Assembly (NCBI GenBank): GCA_002171495.2
Contig: NHEU02000068.1
Location: 1 to 9,839 of the forward strand
DNA: 9,839 nucleotides
Direction: 5' to 3'
Source of the DNA: Alphaproteobacteria bacterium TMED93
Lineage (GTDB): Bacteria > Pseudomonadota > Alphaproteobacteria > TMED109
The notes below the pieces were generated by a model that was not told the DNA's origin, made no database searches, and saw only the letters and a list, made by a program, of their open reading frames with translations. How positions within the stretch are numbered: position 1 is the stretch's first letter; the number at the start of each line of letters is the position of its first letter. This document shows, one piece after another, positions 6,395 through 9,839 of this stretch. A program made the translations under genes and the position numbers.

Positions 6395-7816
6395 CTAAAT
6401 TCCCAGCGAAGAATAACTTTGCGCGACGCGTTTTATTGCAACAGTCATAGCCGCAGTTCTCAGGTCTGGAATTTCTTTTTTATGATTCCAAACCTCGCTA
6501 ATGACCTCATACGTGCTTTTCATCGTGTCCTCGAGTCCCGACCTAACTAAATCTAGCTCTGACGACCCTTTTATTATTTCTTCTTTGAAATCTGCGGAAA
6601 ATTCTTTACCAACGAGCTGCTCAATTCCGTCAACAATAGCAGATATTTGATTTTCCTGAGCTCTCCTTTGTAATCTACCGAGTCGTATTCGGCTTAAATT
6701 TTTAATCCATTCAAAATAACTTACAGTGACTCCTCCCGCGTTAGCGTAAAGATCAGGAATTATTATTGTTCCCTTCTCGATAAGAATTTCATCTGCCGCC
6801 GCAGAGATCGGTCCATTTGCTGCTTCTATTATAAGGGGAGCTTTAATCCTCGCAGCATTTTTTTCATTTATCACCAACTCCATGGCAGCCGGTATGAGAA
6901 TATCTGCATCTTCTTCCATCATCTCAGCACCCGACTTCGTGTATCCGGGATACCCCTTGATAGAACCAGATGACAGGATGTGTCGTCTAAGTTCCTCTAC
7001 ATTAATACCAGAAGTATCAATTACAGCACCATCTCTTTCCAAGACGTGGGTTACTAAAGCGCTGTCTTCCCGAGATAAGCACAGCGCCGCATGATAACCA
7101 ACGTTTCCTAAACCTTGAACAATAACCCGCTTACCCTTTAAACTGGGGCTAAGTCCAGTTTTCTTAACATCTACGGAATTGAGAAAAAAAGCATTCAAGG
7201 CATACTTAACGCCCCTTCCAGTCGCTTCCGCTCTTCCTGATATTCCACCTTTCGTTACGGGCTTGCCAGTGACACTAGCCCAAGCATTTAGATCTGTTGG
7301 GTTAAGCCTACGATACTCGTCAGCCATCCATGCCATTTCACGCGCTCCTGTGCCTACATCTGGTGCGGGCACATTTTGAGATGGATGGATTAGATCCCTT
7401 TTTGCAAGCTCTTGCGTAAACCTTCGAGTAATACGCTCCAACTCATCATCAGTCCAATCCTTTGGATCTAAACATAATCCTCCTTTCGCCCCCCCGAAAG
7501 GAACTTCAACCAAAGCGCATTTATACGTCATTAAAGCAGCAAGTGCTTCGACCTCGTCTTGATTTACATCCGTATCATAGCGGATTCCCCCTTTTACAGG
7601 TTCAAAGTGATCCGAGTGTACCGATCGATATCCGGTAAAAGTGAATACACTGCCACGAAGTCGAACTCCAAATCTCACGATATATGTTGAGTTAACCATC
7701 ATAATTTGATTTGCTAACTCTTCAGAGATTGCAGACTCCTCACCATTTTTTCTTAAAAATTGCACAGCTTTTAAAAAATTCCGTTCGATTGATTCAAGAA
7801 ATTCGTGACCAGCCAT
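6395..7816 (-). CDS. Glutamate dehydrogenase (Glu/Leu/Phe/Val dehydrogenase family)
   Basis: This enzyme interconverts glutamate and 2-oxoglutarate plus ammonia. The frame is open to 7873, but I place the start at ATG 7816 because GGGAGGGA (7821-7828) lies just upstream and MAGHEF begins the recognisable protein; the extra 19 codons overlap the leader and a possible promoter. That gives 473 residues. Seen: FEPVKGGIRY (71-80), substrate Lys99 (TYKCAL), catalytic Lys111 in PFGGAKGGL, Asp153 in PAPDVGTG, and the Rossmann motif GLGNVG (235-240). Glu260 near the end of the second beta strand would favour NAD over NADP (inference). ILIPAA, IPDLYANAGGVTVSYFEW (353-370) and DLRTAA (451-456) closely resemble animal mitochondrial GDH, but the segment where that enzyme has its antenna is about ten residues shorter. 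Amination or deamination direction cannot be read. Confidence 0.93.
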   Translation of the reverse strand: MAGHEFLESIERNFLKAVQFLRKNGEESAISEELANQIMMVNSTYIVRFGVRLRGSVFTFTGYRSVHSDHFEPVKGGIRYDTDVNQDEVEALAALMTYKCALVEVPFGGAKGGLCLDPKDWTDDELERITRRFTQELAKRDLIHPSQNVPAPDVGTGAREMAWMADEYRRLNPTDLNAWASVTGKPVTKGGISGRAEATGRGVKYALNAFFLNSVDVKKTGLSPSLKGKRVIVQGLGNVGYHAALCLSREDSALVTHVLERDGAVIDTSGINVEELRRHILSSGSIKGYPGYTKSGAEMMEEDADILIPAAMELVINEKNAARIKAPLIIEAANGPISAAADEILIEKGTIIIPDLYANAGGVTVSYFEWIKNLSRIRLGRLQRRAQENQISAIVDGIEQLVGKEFSADFKEEIIKGSSELDLVRSGLEDTMKSTYEVISEVWNHKKEIPDLRTAAMTVAIKRVAQSYSSLGI

Positions 7817-7837
7817 GGTTTCCCTCCCCAGAAAAAA

Positions 7838-7866
7838 AGTATAGGCTAGGTTAGCATGAGAGTTGA
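7838..7866 (-). promoter_or_regulatory. Possible promoter of the glutamate dehydrogenase gene
   Basis: On the minus strand a -10 box TATACT (7838-7843, 5 of 6) has a weak -35 candidate TCAACT (7861-7866, 3 of 6) at 17-bp spacing. The start would fall about 15 bases before ATG 7816, leaving room for the Shine-Dalgarno at 7821-7828. This supports both a separate transcript for the dehydrogenase and the choice of the downstream start codon. The rest of the 124-bp gap to the nuclease gene shows no convincing terminator. Confidence 0.4.
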
Positions 7867-7940
7867 AACCCACAAAGAATATAACTGTTTATCGTTAAAT
7901 GCGGTGACAGAGATACGGTAGCTAAATAATCACGAAACAA

Positions 7941-8483
7941 CTATCGCTTCTGTCTTCTATACAGCCATGGACTGAGTGGTTTATCGAATGCCCAAAGACC
8001 TTTTTTCCCCAATTTTGAAGTAGTCTCAGCCTCGATGTAATATATTCCTTTTTGTCCCGGAAGTGTTTTGAGGTACTTTCGGTAAGCCCATGCATTTCCT
8101 TCCTTTATCATATTATGATTTACATCTAATTGGTCAATGTAAATAATCCCAACAGATCGCCCATATCTGTCTTTATTTAAAATTTGTATTGTAAATTTTC
8201 TATCTTTAAGCATTCTTTTTAACGCGATCCTAGACTGAATACCGTATTGCTGGGTGATTTCAGGAGCATCAATACCCGCTAGCCTAACTTTTATGATATT
8301 ACTACCCTGATCAAGAATCCTGATGGTATCACCGTCAACCACCTTGACTAGTCGGCTGGGGTGAATAAAAACATCATCACCATATGCAAAATCATGATTT
8401 TGGGAAAAAAAAATTACGACAAATAAAATACTGCCGGTAAAACACACGGTTTCTTTAAAAAAATTACGAAACTTTATTTTCAT
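7941..8483 (-). CDS. Exported staphylococcal-nuclease-like (SNase/TNase) protein
   Basis: This 180-residue protein has a basic N-terminus, a hydrophobic stretch (about residues 15-26, FTGSILFVVIFF) and a likely cleavage region near AYG (33-35), so it is probably secreted to the periplasm or anchored in the inner membrane. The SNase OB-fold follows: KVVDGDTI (47-54), VRLAGIDAPE (66-75), KDRYGR (104-109) and MIKEGNAWAYRKY (125-137). Residues equivalent to the staphylococcal catalytic set are Asp50, Arg67, Asp72, Glu75 and Arg109; Ala73 replaces Thr41, which is common in bacterial relatives. It should be a calcium-dependent nuclease cutting DNA or RNA. Its ATG overlaps the dnaQ stop by four bases (ATGA), so translation is probably coupled to dnaQ. 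The link between proofreading and an exported nuclease is likely operonic rather than functional. Confidence 0.9.
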   Translation of the reverse strand: MKIKFRNFFKETVCFTGSILFVVIFFSQNHDFAYGDDVFIHPSRLVKVVDGDTIRILDQGSNIIKVRLAGIDAPEITQQYGIQSRIALKRMLKDRKFTIQILNKDRYGRSVGIIYIDQLDVNHNMIKEGNAWAYRKYLKTLPGQKGIYYIEAETTSKLGKKGLWAFDKPLSPWLYRRQKR

Positions 8484-9181
8484 TTATTTTTTTTAAGCCA
8501 CAGACAATTCTCTTTTATCTCCCCCGATAAGTCCTCTAAATACCTCTCGTGGAGTGCTAGCTCATCCCTTTCTGCCCTCTTAACAAACAAATTGGGTTTA
8601 CGTTCTATCGCGTTAGATAAATCTGTTTCAGCAGTATTATCAACCTCAGAGATCAAAAGACTTTCTTGCCCTCGTGTCATGGCAAGGTAACATTCAGCCA
8701 ATAATCTTGAATCCAATAGAGCTCCATGTAAGCTACGCTTAGAATTATCAATTTTATAGCGGTCACATAATGCGTCCAAAGAATTTCGTTTGCCAGGGTG
8801 TAATTCTCTGGCCATGACTAATGAATCTAGGACTCCGTTTATGTAAGAATCTATGTTTTCTCTTTTACAAAACTGTAGTTCCTGGTTAAGGAAAGACAGA
8901 TCAAATGGGGCGTTGTGGATAATTAATTCTGCTCCAGAAATAAAACTCAAAAAATCTTCTAATACATCGCGGAACTTAGGTTTATCAGACAAAAATAACT
9001 CCGTAATGCCATGGACCTTCTTGGCCCCTTCGTCAATTTCCCTTTCAGGATTTACATATCTTTGAAAATGACGGTCGGTAATTTTTCGGTTAATCACCTC
9101 CACTGCGGCAACCTCTATAATTCGGTGCCCCATGGCTGGATCCAACCCGGTTGTTTCAGTATCTAAAATAATTTGCCGCAT
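8480..9181 (-). CDS. dnaQ: DNA polymerase III epsilon subunit (3'-5' proofreading exonuclease)
   Basis: This is the proofreading exonuclease of the replicative polymerase core. It has 233 residues, close to the E. coli subunit. The DEDDh motifs are complete: ExoI LDTETTGL with Asp7 and Glu9, ExoII IIHNAPFDLSFL with Asp94, and ExoIII LHGALLDSRLLAE with His152 and Asp157. YVNPEREIDEGAKKVHGIT (42-60) is also typical of the subunit. The C-terminal ~60 residues would carry the contact to the alpha subunit. The start fits the family, although no clear Shine-Dalgarno is visible in the 31 bases after the rnhA stop, so translation may depend on the upstream gene. The order rnhA-dnaQ is a common proteobacterial pairing. 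Confidence 0.97.
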   Translation of the reverse strand: MRQIILDTETTGLDPAMGHRIIEVAAVEVINRKITDRHFQRYVNPEREIDEGAKKVHGITELFLSDKPKFRDVLEDFLSFISGAELIIHNAPFDLSFLNQELQFCKRENIDSYINGVLDSLVMARELHPGKRNSLDALCDRYKIDNSKRSLHGALLDSRLLAECYLAMTRGQESLLISEVDNTAETDLSNAIERKPNLFVKRAERDELALHERYLEDLSGEIKENCLWLKKNK

Positions 9182-9212
9182 TAAAAAGTCATTTTTTTAA
9201 CGATATTTATGA

Positions 9213-9647
9213 TCAATCCCCAACCACGCCTCGGTTTGCAAGTGCATCCGCGCGCTCATTGCCTGGATCGCCCGAGTGACCTTTAACCCATACCCACTCT
9301 ATATCAAAGTCTCCGGCAAGCTCATCTAGTTCTAACCATAAATCAGCGTTCTTGACGGATGATTTTGATGCTGTCTTCCAGCCGTTTTTTTTCCACTTAA
9401 CAATCCAACTAGAGATGCCGTCAATGGCATATTTTGAGTCGGTATAAATTATCAAATCATCCTGATCTTTCAATATCGTCAACGCTTTAATAATAGCTGT
9501 AAGCTCCATACGATTGTTGGTAGTATTAGACTCACCTCCGAAGAACTCAGCTTCTTTATCACCCCTGATAAAAACACCCCACCCCCCCGGTCCAGGGTTA
9601 CCTTTACACGCACCGTCTGTAAACACTTCAATTTTAGAACTAGTCAT
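9213..9647 (-). CDS. rnhA: Ribonuclease HI
   Basis: This enzyme degrades the RNA strand of RNA-DNA hybrids, removing primers and R-loops in the cytoplasm. It has 144 residues, slightly shorter than the 155 of E. coli. The metal-binding residues are all present: Asp11 in [14 protein letters not shown], Glu48 in NNRMEL, Asp70 in YTDSKYAI, and Asp134 in GNERADALA, with the flexible-loop His124 in [10 protein letters not shown]. The basic handle region [15 protein letters not shown] (81-95) is retained. The ATG overlaps the upstream methyltransferase stop by eight bases; AAGGG sits very close to the start, so coupling to the upstream gene is likely. dnaQ follows after 31 bases. Confidence 0.97.
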   Translation of the reverse strand: MTSSKIEVFTDGACKGNPGPGGWGVFIRGDKEAEFFGGESNTTNNRMELTAIIKALTILKDQDDLIIYTDSKYAIDGISSWIVKWKKNGWKTASKSSVKNADLWLELDELAGDFDIEWVWVKGHSGDPGNERADALANRGVVGD

Positions 9648-9839
9648 TTCCCTTAATTTTCCCTAGTGCAATGCAACTTCGCGCCATTGCGGGTCTTCGC
9701 AACGATTTTATTTTTTTTTGCCAACGTTGAGAAATTAACCTTATGTTTGCCACTTTTTTTATAGCATGCAAGAAATATACGCCTCCCATAAAAGGCCACC
9801 ACCTTTGCCCGGCTTTTTCCATAAAAGCAAATCTCCGCC
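9640..9839 (-). CDS. SAM-dependent methyltransferase, C-terminal part only (partial)
   Basis: The frame is open through the right edge, with in-frame codons RRFAF before the first visible methionine at 9822, so that methionine is internal and the gene starts outside the window. The visible 66 codons include [20 protein letters not shown], the characteristic tail of the class I methyltransferase commonly found beside rnhA in gammaproteobacteria (YafS-like). The SAM-binding motifs would be off-window, so the assignment rests on this tail and on gene order. A run of ten T on the plus strand (about 9710-9719) encodes the lysine-rich stretch near the end. The last eight bases overlap the rnhA start. 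Substrate unknown. Confidence 0.75.
   Translation of the reverse strand, partial: RRFAFMEKAGQRWWPFMGGVYFLHAIKKVANIRLISQRWQKKIKSLRRPAMARSCIALGKIKGND

Noticed and set aside
7817..7873. 19-codon N-terminal extension of glutamate dehydrogenase
   Set aside because: The Shine-Dalgarno at 7821-7828 fits the downstream ATG, and the extension overlaps the likely promoter.

Overview
The window looks like chromosomal DNA from an AT-rich gammaproteobacterium. Three things point there: gltX followed by tRNA-Ala(GGC) and tRNA-Glu(TTC), as in Pseudomonas-type genomes; a methyltransferase-rnhA-dnaQ cluster; and proteobacterial-type versions of the proteins. No 16S or other strong taxonomic marker is present, so a finer placement (for example an uncultured marine lineage) would be a guess.

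Layout. Positions 1-1975 are the end of an integrative element. They hold a phage-repressor-like HTH protein whose start lies off the left edge, then a tyrosine recombinase with an N-terminal four-cysteine zinc ribbon. Positions 1976-2149 hold no gene but carry repeated TGGACACGTA-type sites just after the integrase stop. Positions 2150-2438 hold three minus-strand tRNA genes, Ala(GGC), Glu(TTC) and Ala(GGC) from left to right. Their 3' ends face the integrase, which is the usual arrangement for an element inserted at a tRNA 3' end. A near-consensus sigma-70 promoter lies between gltX and the tRNAs. Positions 2484-4702 (minus) hold a MhpD-type 2-keto-4-pentenoate hydratase followed 14 bases later by gltX, an apparent operon. 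Across a 107-bp control region, an acyl-CoA synthetase gene (4810-6336, plus) is transcribed divergently. It converges on a glutamate dehydrogenase gene (6395-7816, minus) that resembles the animal mitochondrial type. From the right edge, a minus-strand run of methyltransferase (partial), rnhA, dnaQ and an exported staphylococcal-nuclease-like protein is tightly packed, with two of the three junctions overlapping.

How the genes work together. The right half is housekeeping: RNA-primer/R-loop removal (RNase HI), replication proofreading (DnaQ), tRNA-Glu charging (GltX) and nitrogen/carbon linkage (GDH). The hydratase and acyl-CoA synthetase suggest breakdown of a carboxylic acid or aromatic compound, but the substrate cannot be read from the sequence. 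The left part is the int end of a mobile element whose cargo lies outside the window. I see no clearly undescribed multi-gene system here. The best leads are the element boundary with its repeats, the pair of divergent tRNA-Ala(GGC) genes, and the coupling of gltX to a catabolic hydratase.
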